From contig CANRLK010000006.1 of assembly GCA_947631465.1 (NCBI GenBank), forward strand, positions 1 to 55,794: a stretch of DNA of 55,794 nt, in the 5' to 3' direction. Numbering within the stretch: position 1 is the first letter of the stretch; every line of letters starts with the position of its first letter. The DNA comes from an uncultured Clostridia bacterium (GTDB lineage Bacteria; Bacillota; Clostridia; Christensenellales; Borkfalkiaceae). Positions 6,970 through 15,237 of the stretch are shown here, in pieces. The notes beneath the pieces were generated by a model that saw nothing but the letters and a program-made list of their open reading frames with translations, ran no database searches and was not told the origin of the DNA. Made by a program: the position numbers and the translations under genes.

Positions 6970-8483
6970 CAATCCACCTCGTACACGAGCATTTTATCCT
7001 CCACTTTCAGGAAGGTACGCTTGATCTTCTTCGTCTTGTATTTGTACCGTATTCCGAGAACTTGGATGGAGATGAGCGGCGCTAATGCGACAAAGGCGAC
7101 GCAGCCGAACGCCAGGGTCATGATGCTCTCCGCGCCGTGAAGCGCAAGACATGCGCCGATCGCCATCGGCAGCACGAACGAGGACACCATCGCTCCGCTC
7201 GCGACCCCGCCAGAGTCAAACGCAATGCCCGTATAGAGCGGCGGCGTAAAAAACGTGAGCCCCAGCGCGATCGCATACCCCGGAACTAAGATCCAAAGGA
7301 TGGAGATCCCCGTCAAAATGCGCAGCATCGCGAGCCCGATCGCCGCGCTCACGCCGATACACAAGCCGTGCTTCATCGTCTTAGAGCCGATCGCGCCTGC
7401 AGACATGCGCTCGACCTGCTTATTCAGGACGTGGACGGCGGGCTCTGCCGCGACGACAAAATATCCCACGACCATGCCCACGGGCACGAGCAGCGCGCCC
7501 CGCCAAAGACTTGCAAGATTTTGCCCGATTTGCAGTCCGATCGGCAAAAACCCGACGTTTGCGCCCGTCAAAAACAGCACGAGCCCGAAAAACGTATACA
7601 AAAACCCGAACAAAATCCGCAGGATCTGCTGTTTATAAAACGACCTCGTGATGAGCTGAAACAGGACAAAGAACACGACAATGGGTGCGATCGCGATGAG
7701 CACTTCGCCCGCATACGCATAAAGTCCTCTCAAATACTCGACGAACAGTCCCCGCGTCTCCTCGATCTTGATTATCTCCGAGATCTCATACGCCGTATCC
7801 GAGATCTTGAACACGATCCCGAGCACCAAGGTCGCGACGATCGGTCCGACGCTTGAAAGCGCGACGAGCCCGAAGGAGTCGTCCTGTCCCTTTTTATCGC
7901 TTCGGATGGAGGCAACGCCCATGCCGAGCGAGAGGATGAAGGGCACAGTCATCGGACCTGTCGTCACGCCGCCCGCATCGAAGGACACCGCCCAAAACGA
8001 AGGCGAAACGAAAATGCTGAGCACGAACGCAACAAGATAAAATATAATGAGCAGGATCGAAAGTCGGATGCGAAAGACGATCCGAAGCATTGCGATCGTC
8101 AAAAACACCCCGACGCCCACGGCGACGGTCAAGATCAAGAGGTAGTTCTCGACCCCGGGGACTTGCTGTGCCAAAATTTGAAGGTCGGGTTCGGCGACGG
8201 TCACGATGATCCCGATGACGAAGGACAAGAGCGCGATGAGCCAGATCTTTTTGCTGCGCGTCATGGAAGAACCCATCTTTTCGCCGATGACGAGCATGGA
8301 AGTATCCGCTCCCAACGTAAAAAACCCCGTTCCGACGATGAGCAGAACGACCCCTCCCAAAAAGAGGACGAACGTGCCCGCATCGAGCGGGGTAAAGGTC
8401 ACGCTCAATAGCACGACGATGAGCGCGATCGGCAAAATTGAGGACAGCGATTCGACGATCTTCCGTTTGAGCGCGGTGGTCAT
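6969..8483 (-). CDS. DUF1538 family membrane transporter
   Basis: A 504-residue protein with about twelve membrane helices in two similar halves. Each half carries a FDAGGVTTG/FDSGGVASG motif (near residues 169-180 and 423-435) followed by a helix starting near GPM/GAM. This is the DUF1538 family; the related UmpA/UmpB pair has been described as a sodium/proton-type antiporter. It is joined directly to a PII-like protein gene, a pairing that suggests allosteric control by nucleotide. It starts nine bases after rpiB ends, with a modest AAGGGA site. The substrate in this organism is unknown. Confidence 0.82.
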   Translation of the reverse strand: MTTALKRKIVESLSSILPIALIVVLLSVTFTPLDAGTFVLFLGGVVLLIVGTGFFTLGADTSMLVIGEKMGSSMTRSKKIWLIALLSFVIGIIVTVAEPDLQILAQQVPGVENYLLILTVAVGVGVFLTIAMLRIVFRIRLSILLIIFYLVAFVLSIFVSPSFWAVSFDAGGVTTGPMTVPFILSLGMGVASIRSDKKGQDDSFGLVALSSVGPIVATLVLGIVFKISDTAYEISEIIKIEETRGLFVEYLRGLYAYAGEVLIAIAPIVVFFVLFQLITRSFYKQQILRILFGFLYTFFGLVLFLTGANVGFLPIGLQIGQNLASLWRGALLVPVGMVVGYFVVAAEPAVHVLNKQVERMSAGAIGSKTMKHGLCIGVSAAIGLAMLRILTGISILWILVPGYAIALGLTFFTPPLYTGIAFDSGGVASGAMVSSFVLPMAIGACLALHGAESIMTLAFGCVAFVALAPLISIQVLGIRYKYKTKKIKRTFLKVEDKMLVYEVD

Positions 8484-8492
8484 ATCGTTCCC

Positions 8493-8951
8493 TTATGGTT
8501 CTTTATAATATTTCTTTTCGATGAGCGCGATCTTGTCGATTCTTCTTTGATGTTTTTCAAGCGCCGAAAACGGGGTTTCGAGGAAGGTCTTGACGATGTC
8601 GAGCGCGAGATTATTGCCGACGATCCCGCCGCCGAGGGCGAGCGCGTTGGCGTCGTTGTGCTCGCGGGTGAGCCGAGCGCAGGTTTGATCGCAGCAGAGC
8701 GCACAGCGAACGCGCGGCACTTTGTTGGCGACGATCGAGATCCCGATCCCCGTCGTGCAGACGAAGATCCCCCGCTCGCATTCCCCCTTTGAAATCGCTT
8801 CCGCCGCAGGCAACGCAAAGTCGGGATAGTCGCAGGACTTCTCGCTGTCCGTCCCGAAATCCTCTACTTCATAGCCGTTTTCAATCAAATATTCCTTGAT
8901 CTTGGTTTTGAGGGCAAGCCCCCCGTGATCGGAACAAAGCGCAATCTTCAT
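8493..8951 (-). CDS. rpiB: ribose-5-phosphate isomerase B (RpiB/LacAB family)
   Basis: A 152-residue enzyme that interconverts ribose-5-phosphate and ribulose-5-phosphate in the pentose phosphate pathway. SDHGG at residues 7-11, the catalytic Cys65 in VCTTGIGIS, HNDANAL near residue 98 and a GGGIVG segment match RpiB. The start is the ATG at 8951, which overlaps the LMW-PTP stop by four bases; a longer frame upstream is just the alternate frame of that gene. LacA/LacB and other sugar isomerases are close relatives, but the neighbours favour RpiB. Confidence 0.92.
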   Translation of the reverse strand: MKIALCSDHGGLALKTKIKEYLIENGYEVEDFGTDSEKSCDYPDFALPAAEAISKGECERGIFVCTTGIGISIVANKVPRVRCALCCDQTCARLTREHNDANALALGGGIVGNNLALDIVKTFLETPFSALEKHQRRIDKIALIEKKYYKEP

Positions 8952-9427
8952 TTCAAGTCTCCTTCTTTGTTTTGACAATATCGTTCGATGACGAGCGGCA
9001 GGCATTCGCGGATCTTTCTCAGCGTTTCGCGGTAGACGCCCACGTCCTTTCCGTAGGGGTCGGGGATCTCCATGCCGCAAAGCGTGGGAAAACTCGTCAC
9101 ATTGGGATACTTTGCAAGCCGTTGCTCCTGCCGCGCCGTCATACAGACGACAATCTTGGCTTCCTTGATCATCTTTTCAGTGAGCTGGCGGGGCTTGAAG
9201 GTCTTGTTCGCCGCCATCTTCGCTTCCGAAAGCGCCTGCGCGCTGTTGGGGCTCAAAACGCTCCCCTTCTCCATGCAAATTCCCGCCGATAGGACCTGAT
9301 AGCCCGCGATCTTGCGCCGTCTCAGCTCCTTGCGCAAAGCCGCCTCCGCCATCGGCGAACGGCAGGTGTTGCCCGTACAGACGAACAAGATCTTTTGCTT
9401 AACTGCTTTCTGTTTGGTTTGTTCCAT
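8948..9427 (-). CDS. low-molecular-weight protein tyrosine (arginine) phosphatase
   Basis: A 159-residue protein with the LMW-PTP active-site loop VCTGNTCRSP (Cys17, Arg23) and the late acid motif PDPYG near residue 127. In Firmicutes the YwlE branch removes phosphate from arginine, and it often lies beside Sua5 (ywlC) and RpiB (ywlF), exactly the order seen here, so a YwlE-like role is likely. The ATG at 9427 lies inside the end of the Sua5 gene (29-base overlap) and has GGAG six bases before it. Confidence 0.9.
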   Translation of the reverse strand: MEQTKQKAVKQKILFVCTGNTCRSPMAEAALRKELRRRKIAGYQVLSAGICMEKGSVLSPNSAQALSEAKMAANKTFKPRQLTEKMIKEAKIVVCMTARQEQRLAKYPNVTSFPTLCGMEIPDPYGKDVGVYRETLRKIRECLPLVIERYCQNKEGDLK

Positions 9428-10412
9428 CTTCTGCTCCGAACGCGCGGTGCAGGCGGTTCAATACCCCCGCCATCGCGCCCCCTTTTTTCTTCGGTTCGAT
9501 TCCGATGAGCCGCGTCGCCCGTTTCTCCCCCTCGCGAAGGAGCGCATAAAGGCGCGACGCCATCTCTTCCCCCGTGCGCCCGAGGTCCAAGACGCAAAGT
9601 CCGTTAAAATGCTCTGCCGCCTCATGCTCGCACAAAAGATACGGTTTTCCGCCCATCCGAATTTCTTCCTCATAGCAAGCCCTTGCCGCCGCCTCGTCGG
9701 AAAAATACTCCGTCTTACAGCGGGGCATATAGTGGGCGTGTGCGATCCCCGGGCTTTTCGGCTTTTCCCCCTTCTTCGGCGCATACACTCCGCATTCGCC
9801 GACGACGGAGGCGATCATCTCCCGCGTGACAAGTCCTTCACGAAGGATCATCGGTACGTCTCCCGTGACGTCGAGCACCGTGCTCTCAATCCCCCCGTCC
9901 GACTTCCCGCCGTCCAAGATGAGCGGGATCTTGCCGCCGAAATCGTCCAAGACGTGCTGCGCCGTGACGGGCGAGACATGCTTGGAAAGATTCGCGCTCG
10001 GCGCGGCGATCGGAAGATTTACTTCCCGCAAAAATGCCTGCGCGGTTTTCGATGCGGGCACGCGCACCGCAAGGGTATTCAGCCCGCAGGAGACGAGCGC
10101 GCTCACCTTGCCCTTCGAAGGATAGACCATCGTGAGCGGACCAGGTAAAAACGCCCGCCGAAGTTTCTCCGCATAGGGCGGGTCGAAGTCGATGAGCCGC
10201 AATAAGTCGAAATCTCTATGGATATGGACGATGAGCGGATTGTCGGAAGGTCTCCCCTTCAAGGCAAAGATCTTTTTAACCGCCTCGTCCGAATAGGCGT
10301 TCGCGCCGAGCCCGTATACCGTCTCGGTATGAAATGCCACGACTTCCCCCGCCAAAATATACGCCCGCGCGCGGGCAAATGCCGTGCTTGAAACGATCGT
10401 CTCCATGGTCAT
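9399..10412 (-). CDS. ywlC: L-threonylcarbamoyladenylate synthase (Sua5 type)
   Basis: A 337-residue enzyme that makes threonylcarbamoyl-AMP for the t6A modification of tRNAs reading ANN codons. The YrdC-like catalytic domain covers residues 1-200 (TETVYGLGANA, FALKGRPSDNPLIVH, PGPLTMV, APSANLS). The rest is the Sua5 C-terminal domain, joined by SPGIAHAHYMP, the linker that closes over the active site. The length is typical for Sua5, against about 200 for short TsaC. The ATG at 10412 overlaps the dnaB stop by four bases. Confidence 0.94.
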   Translation of the reverse strand: MTMETIVSSTAFARARAYILAGEVVAFHTETVYGLGANAYSDEAVKKIFALKGRPSDNPLIVHIHRDFDLLRLIDFDPPYAEKLRRAFLPGPLTMVYPSKGKVSALVSCGLNTLAVRVPASKTAQAFLREVNLPIAAPSANLSKHVSPVTAQHVLDDFGGKIPLILDGGKSDGGIESTVLDVTGDVPMILREGLVTREMIASVVGECGVYAPKKGEKPKSPGIAHAHYMPRCKTEYFSDEAAARACYEEEIRMGGKPYLLCEHEAAEHFNGLCVLDLGRTGEEMASRLYALLREGEKRATRLIGIEPKKKGGAMAGVLNRLHRAFGAEDGTNQTESS

Positions 10413-11893
10413 TCGTCGAGCGGAATGCCCGTTCCTCCGTCGCCGAAGGGCTCTTCCTCGGGCGGCGGCTCATCCGTCGGGAAATCCGCTTTGCCGCCCT
10501 GCGGGGGCATATCTTCCCCCGCGGCGCGAAGCGTCCCTTTGCTCCCGGGCGGCTCGGACGGCGCGCCTTGGTCCTCAACTTCGATGAATTTAACAAATTC
10601 GCCGAGAAAGCGCAGTTGGATCCTGCCCTTCGAGCCCCCTCTGTGCTTTGCGATGTTGAGTTCCACCGCGCCCTTGACCGCCTTGCTCCCCTCCGAGTCT
10701 TCGAGGCTGTTGATGAACATGACGATGTCCGCGTCCTGCTCGATCGCGCCCGATTCTCTCAGATCCGAGAGCTGTGCCTCTTTGGTCTGGATGCGGCGGA
10801 GCTGCGAGAGTGCGATGACGGGCACGTCGAGCTCCTTTGCCATGATCTTCAAGGCGCGGGTGATCGAAGCGATCTCCTGTTGGCGGTTGATCTCGCCGCC
10901 GCGCGAGGGCTGTTCGCTGTTCATGAGCTGGATATAGTCGATCATGACGAGATCGAGCCTGCCCTGCGCGCTTTTGAGACGGCGGAGCTTGGATAAGATC
11001 TCGGCGGGCGTGACGACGGACGAGTCGTCGATGAAGATCTTGCTCTTTTGGAGCTTATCCCCCGCGACCCAGAGCCGTTTCCAATCCTCGGGCGTGAGCT
11101 TTCCGTTGAGCGCGGCTTCCATGCTCACGAGCGACGCCGAACAGAGCAGCCGCTGCATGAGTTCCATCCGCGGCATTTCGAGCGAGAAAACCGCCGCGAC
11201 GTTTTCCTTTTTATTGAGGCAGGCGTACTCGACGAAGTTCATCGCAAGGGACGTCTTGCCGACGCCTGGACGCGCCGCAATGATGACGAGCGTCCCCTTT
11301 TGCAAGCCGTGCGTGATGCGGTCGAGATGGGAAAAGCCCGTCTCCACGCCGCGGAAGGCGTTGGGGTCTTCTTGGATGCTCTCGAATTTATGGATGACGC
11401 CCGCCACCGCCTTGCCGTCCCCGAGCCCTTCGAGCGCCGAGTTGTCCTCGGTCTCGGAGATGTCGTACACCCGCTTTTCGGCAAAGGCGAGCGCGTCGCG
11501 AACGTCGGGGCTCTGCGCGCTGTTCTTGGCGATCTCCCCCGCCGCGCGGATGAGCGCGCGGTTGACCGCGTCCCGCCGCACGATCTCGAAATATTGACGG
11601 TAATTCGCCGCCGACGGCACGAGCGCGGAGAGGTCGGTGATGTATGAAAGCCCTCCGACCTCTTCGATCTTGCCGTCCCGCTCCAAACGGTCGGTCAGCG
11701 TGACGACGTCTACGGGCTTTCTGCTCCCGTAGACCGCCTTCATCGCGCCCAAGATCGCCTGATGCTGCGGAGAATAGAAATCTTCCTCGGTCAATTCCTC
11801 TAAAATGTCCGATTGGATCTCCGCGTCAATCATGATACAGCCGAGAAGCGCAGCTTCTGCGTCTGTGTTGTGCGGCATTTGATTGTTTGCCAT
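10409..11893 (-). CDS. dnaB: replicative DNA helicase DnaB
   Basis: A 494-residue hexameric helicase that unwinds DNA at the fork. The N-terminal domain (about 1-105, from MPHNTDAEAALLG) is followed by the RecA-like domain with Walker A ARPGVGKTS at 207-215, then FSLEMPRMEL, the Walker B region LVMIDYIQLM and SQLRR. The last 45 residues are acidic and Gly/Pro-rich, longer than usual. The ribosome binding site is AAGGA. It lies between pepF and Sua5. The DnaD/DnaC-like protein at 17123-18847 is a candidate partner for loading it. Confidence 0.96.
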   Translation of the reverse strand: MANNQMPHNTDAEAALLGCIMIDAEIQSDILEELTEEDFYSPQHQAILGAMKAVYGSRKPVDVVTLTDRLERDGKIEEVGGLSYITDLSALVPSAANYRQYFEIVRRDAVNRALIRAAGEIAKNSAQSPDVRDALAFAEKRVYDISETEDNSALEGLGDGKAVAGVIHKFESIQEDPNAFRGVETGFSHLDRITHGLQKGTLVIIAARPGVGKTSLAMNFVEYACLNKKENVAAVFSLEMPRMELMQRLLCSASLVSMEAALNGKLTPEDWKRLWVAGDKLQKSKIFIDDSSVVTPAEILSKLRRLKSAQGRLDLVMIDYIQLMNSEQPSRGGEINRQQEIASITRALKIMAKELDVPVIALSQLRRIQTKEAQLSDLRESGAIEQDADIVMFINSLEDSEGSKAVKGAVELNIAKHRGGSKGRIQLRFLGEFVKFIEVEDQGAPSEPPGSKGTLRAAGEDMPPQGGKADFPTDEPPPEEEPFGDGGTGIPLDE

Positions 11894-11920
11894 TCGTTTT
11901 TCCTTAAAGTTGTCCGTCTT

Positions 11921-13690
11921 TTACGAAATTTTTTCGAACTCGTTGAGTGCGTTCTCAAATTCGTCCATTGCGGCGAGGAAGGTCTCTTCCTTGGTGAGGT
12001 CTGCGCCCGCGATTTTGAGCAGCGACACGGGGTCGGTCGAGCAGCCGCCCGAGAGGAACTTGAAGTAATTGTCGACCGCCGTCTTGCCCTCTTTCATGAT
12101 CTTGTTCGCAATGCAGATCGCCGCAGTGATGCCCGTCGCATACTTGTACACATAGAAGTTGCGGTAGAAGTGCGGGATACGCGCCCATTCGATCGCGATG
12201 TCCTCGTCGTGCACGATCGCATTGCCGTAGTAGGTCTCGTTGAGCTTTTGATAGAGCGCGGAGAGATTGTCCTTATTGAGCGGCTCGCCGCGTTCCGCCA
12301 TTGCATGCGCCTTCTCCTCGAACTCCGCGAACTGCGTCTGGCGGAAGAGGGTCGTGCGGATCATATCCATGAAGTAGTTCAAGAGGTACTTCCTCAGTTT
12401 CTTGTCCTCGGTCGTTTTGAGAAGGTACTTCAAGAGCAGCACTTCGTTGACCGTGCTCGCAACTTCCGCGACAAAGATCTTATAGTCCGCCTTGACGAAC
12501 GGCTGGTTCTTGTTGGAGAAGTACGAGTGCAGGGAATGTCCCATTTCGTGCGCAATCGTGAACACGTCGTGCGTGGTCTGCTGGTAGTTGAGCAGCACGA
12601 ACGGATGGTTGCCGAAGATGCCGATCGAGTACGCGCCGCTGCGCTTGCCCTCGGTCTCGCAAACGTCGATCCAACGCTCGTCTCTTCCCTTCTTCAAGAG
12701 CCCGATGTACTCCTCGCCCAAGGGAGAAAGTCCCTTCAAGACGAGCTCGTACGCCTCTTCATAGGTGAGTTTGAGCTCCGCGTCCTCGACGAGCGCGGGA
12801 TGGATGTCATACATATACAATTTGTCATAGCCGAACACCTTCTTGCGAAGTTCGATGTACTTGTGCATGAGCGGGGTATGCTCGTTGACGGCTTTGATGA
12901 GGTTGTCATAGACGCTTCTGTCCACATCCTCTTCGAAGAGCGCCATTTGCAGGCAGGAATCGTATCCGCGCACGGTCTTATAGAAGATGTCGGTCTTGAC
13001 GTTGGCGTAATAGGTCGTCGCCAGCGTGTTGATGATCTTGCGGTACGCGCCGTAATAGAGATGATATGCCTCTTTGCGCTTTTCGCGGTCTTTTCCGCTC
13101 ATGATGAGGGAGAACAGCCCGTGGGAGAGCTTGACCTTTTCGCCCTCGTACTCGATCTCGGGAAGATCGATCTCGGCGTTGTTGAGCATGGTGAACACGT
13201 CGCCCGCGGCGCTCATCGCCTCGCCCGTCTGCGCCAAGATCTTCTCCTCTTTGTCCGAGAGAATGTGCTTCTTGCGCGCCTTCAAGCGGCGTAAGACGTA
13301 GTCGTAGTCTTTGAGCTTGGGGTCTTTGATGTAGCCTTCGAGGACTTCATCGGGAAGGGCGGTGAGCTCGGGCACGGCAAATGAGGTCTCCGCGTCGAGC
13401 TTGGTGAGAAAGCTCATCACCCGCGAAACGTAGGAATTGTACTTCGTCTGCCGAACGTCCTCGTCGTGTTTCATGAACGCATAGAGATAGACGCGGAGCG
13501 CCTTGACCGTGATCTCCTCTTCCGCCTTGAAATAGGCGAGCAAGCCCTCGGCTGTGCCGAGCTTCCCGCGGAATTTCGTCAAGTCCTCCCGCTGTTCGAG
13601 CGCGGCAAATGCCGCTTCCCACTTCTCGTCGCTTTCAAACACGTCTTGGATCTTCCATTTGTACTGTTCCTGCACTTCGTTTCTTTCCAT
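11921..13690 (-). CDS. pepF: oligoendopeptidase F (M3B metallopeptidase)
   Basis: A 589-residue cytosolic zinc peptidase that cuts peptides of roughly 7-17 residues. The zinc motif HEMGH is at 381-385, followed by SLHSYFS, with the further ligand Glu in the EVAS/TVNEVLL region. The helical N-terminal half covers the active site. The length is normal for PepF. The start is the ATG at 13690 with AAGGAG upstream. It is a natural partner for the Opp peptide importer encoded at 26-43 kb, although not in the same operon. Confidence 0.95.
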   Translation of the reverse strand: MERNEVQEQYKWKIQDVFESDEKWEAAFAALEQREDLTKFRGKLGTAEGLLAYFKAEEEITVKALRVYLYAFMKHDEDVRQTKYNSYVSRVMSFLTKLDAETSFAVPELTALPDEVLEGYIKDPKLKDYDYVLRRLKARKKHILSDKEEKILAQTGEAMSAAGDVFTMLNNAEIDLPEIEYEGEKVKLSHGLFSLIMSGKDREKRKEAYHLYYGAYRKIINTLATTYYANVKTDIFYKTVRGYDSCLQMALFEEDVDRSVYDNLIKAVNEHTPLMHKYIELRKKVFGYDKLYMYDIHPALVEDAELKLTYEEAYELVLKGLSPLGEEYIGLLKKGRDERWIDVCETEGKRSGAYSIGIFGNHPFVLLNYQQTTHDVFTIAHEMGHSLHSYFSNKNQPFVKADYKIFVAEVASTVNEVLLLKYLLKTTEDKKLRKYLLNYFMDMIRTTLFRQTQFAEFEEKAHAMAERGEPLNKDNLSALYQKLNETYYGNAIVHDEDIAIEWARIPHFYRNFYVYKYATGITAAICIANKIMKEGKTAVDNYFKFLSGGCSTDPVSLLKIAGADLTKEETFLAAMDEFENALNEFEKIS

Positions 13691-13721
13691 TGATATATCT
13701 CCTTAATAAATTATTTTTCTT

Positions 13722-14564
13722 TCAGTTTGCGATAAACAGAACGCCGAGGGTGTTCTTCCCGCAATGTCCCGTGATGACAGAGCCCGCAACGGTCTCCAAG
13801 ATTTCGTCGAACTCGAAGAGCTCTTTGACCTTTTTCCAAGCGGTCTCAACGATGGACGGCTCCGCCGAGCTGTGCGTGATGAACGCCCGCGTCTTGTCGT
13901 AGGAAGGATACTGCATTTTGAGGTCCTCGACATACTTTTCGATGCACTTTTCCATGCTCCCGCGATATTTCTTGCCCGCATAGAGCTGTCCGTCCTTCAT
14001 CTCGATGAGCGGATGGATCTTCAAAAGATTTGCCCCGTACATCTGCATCCTCGAACAGCGTCCCCCTTTATAAAGGTAGTCGAGGCGGTCGGGCACAAAG
14101 GACGTATTGATCTTGGGTGCAAGCGAGGAGGTTTTTTTGACGATCTCCTCCGCGCCCGCGCCTGCGTCTTTTAAGTCGCACGCCTTCATGACCATGAGCC
14201 CCTGCCCCGAAGAGAGCGCCATGCTGTCCACGACATACACCTTCTTCTTGAACTTCTTGGCGGCTTCGAGCGCATACTGATGCGAGGACGAGGCGAGCTT
14301 TGAAATGTTGTAGTGGATGACCGTCTTGCCCTGCTCGACGTACGAGGCAAAGAACTGCTCGAAGTCGGAAATGCTCGGCGCGGCGGTCTTGGGCAGCTCC
14401 TTGGTGCGCTCGACGTGATCGAAGATGTCCTGCGGCGTGATGTTCACGCCGTCGAGATAGGACTTGCCGCCGAGGATGACGGAGAGCGGCATCACGCCGA
14501 TCGATCGCGCTTTGATACTCTTCCCGAGATCGCAGGTGCTGTCCGTAGTGATTTGAATGTCCAT
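13722..14564 (-). CDS. DegV family fatty-acid-binding protein
   Basis: A 280-residue DegV-fold protein. TTDSTCDLG at the start, GVMPLSV and the SAPSISDF-like stretch (here TAAPSISDFEQFF), and later GGRCSRMQ and TGHCGKNTLGV are family landmarks. DegV/FakB proteins hold a fatty acid and hand it to the kinase FakA for phospholipid synthesis; many genomes have several copies. No FakA is encoded nearby. It has AGGAGG before the ATG at 14564 and is co-directional with pepF, 31 bases apart. Confidence 0.9.
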   Translation of the reverse strand: MDIQITTDSTCDLGKSIKARSIGVMPLSVILGGKSYLDGVNITPQDIFDHVERTKELPKTAAPSISDFEQFFASYVEQGKTVIHYNISKLASSSHQYALEAAKKFKKKVYVVDSMALSSGQGLMVMKACDLKDAGAGAEEIVKKTSSLAPKINTSFVPDRLDYLYKGGRCSRMQMYGANLLKIHPLIEMKDGQLYAGKKYRGSMEKCIEKYVEDLKMQYPSYDKTRAFITHSSAEPSIVETAWKKVKELFEFDEILETVAGSVITGHCGKNTLGVLFIAN

Positions 14565-14612
14565 TGGATCCTCCTATAATCGTTTCAACGATCCTTTTCT
14601 TTTCGTTCCTAA

Positions 14613-15224
14613 TTATAAATTCCGAATTTTTTCCCAAACGCCGATCAAGGGCTTGATCTTGATCGCCCATTTGGGGACGACGCCCGCAACGTCCGTTATT
14701 TTCAAACAGCCGACGGCGCGGGAATCTGTGCTGTTCGTCCTGTGATCGCCGAGGAAGAAGATCTCCCCTTCCCCGACCTTGATCTCCGAAAAATCCTCGG
14801 TGACGAAACTGCTCGTATAAGGCTCTTCAAGGGGAAGAAAGTTTTCCGTCCCCGCCTGCCGCACATACACCGTGCCCTTGTCGCAAAGGACGCTGTCGCC
14901 CTCCACGGCGATGAGCCGTTTGATGATATAGTCCCCGCGGAATCCGAACGCCGTGCGGTAGTTCGTGACGTTGACGATGACGACGTCTCCGCGCTTTGGT
15001 TCGGCATAGCGGTCGGCAAAGAGCACGTCGCCGTCGAAGAGCGTGACTTCCATCGACCCGCCCGACACCTGCACGACCATATACCTGCGCGTAAATTGCA
15101 GGTCGAACAGCAGCAGGGCGACCACCAAAAGACAGGCGAGGAAGAACAGGCAATTGAGTCCGCTGCTCTCCTTTTCGTATAGCATTTTCGGACGACCCCG
15201 TCCGTTCTTTGCGCGCCCCGTCAC
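14613..15224 (-). CDS. lepB: type I signal peptidase
   Basis: A 203-residue membrane serine protease that removes signal peptides. An N-terminal membrane helix (residues 25-41) precedes the catalytic Ser57 in SGGSMEV and Lys102 in YIIKRLIAVEGD. Box E is GDHRTNSTDSR near residue 170. I accept the GTG at 15224, which has GAGG upstream, giving a basic cytosolic tail; an in-frame ATG at 15185 has no ribosome binding site. It begins 13 bases after the hydrolase-like gene. It could process the many exported proteins of the 26-43 kb operon. Confidence 0.93.
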   Translation of the reverse strand: MTGRAKNGRGRPKMLYEKESSGLNCLFFLACLLVVALLLFDLQFTRRYMVVQVSGGSMEVTLFDGDVLFADRYAEPKRGDVVIVNVTNYRTAFGFRGDYIIKRLIAVEGDSVLCDKGTVYVRQAGTENFLPLEEPYTSSFVTEDFSEIKVGEGEIFFLGDHRTNSTDSRAVGCLKITDVAGVVPKWAIKIKPLIGVWEKIRNL

Positions 15225-15237
15225 CGTATCGCCTCGT

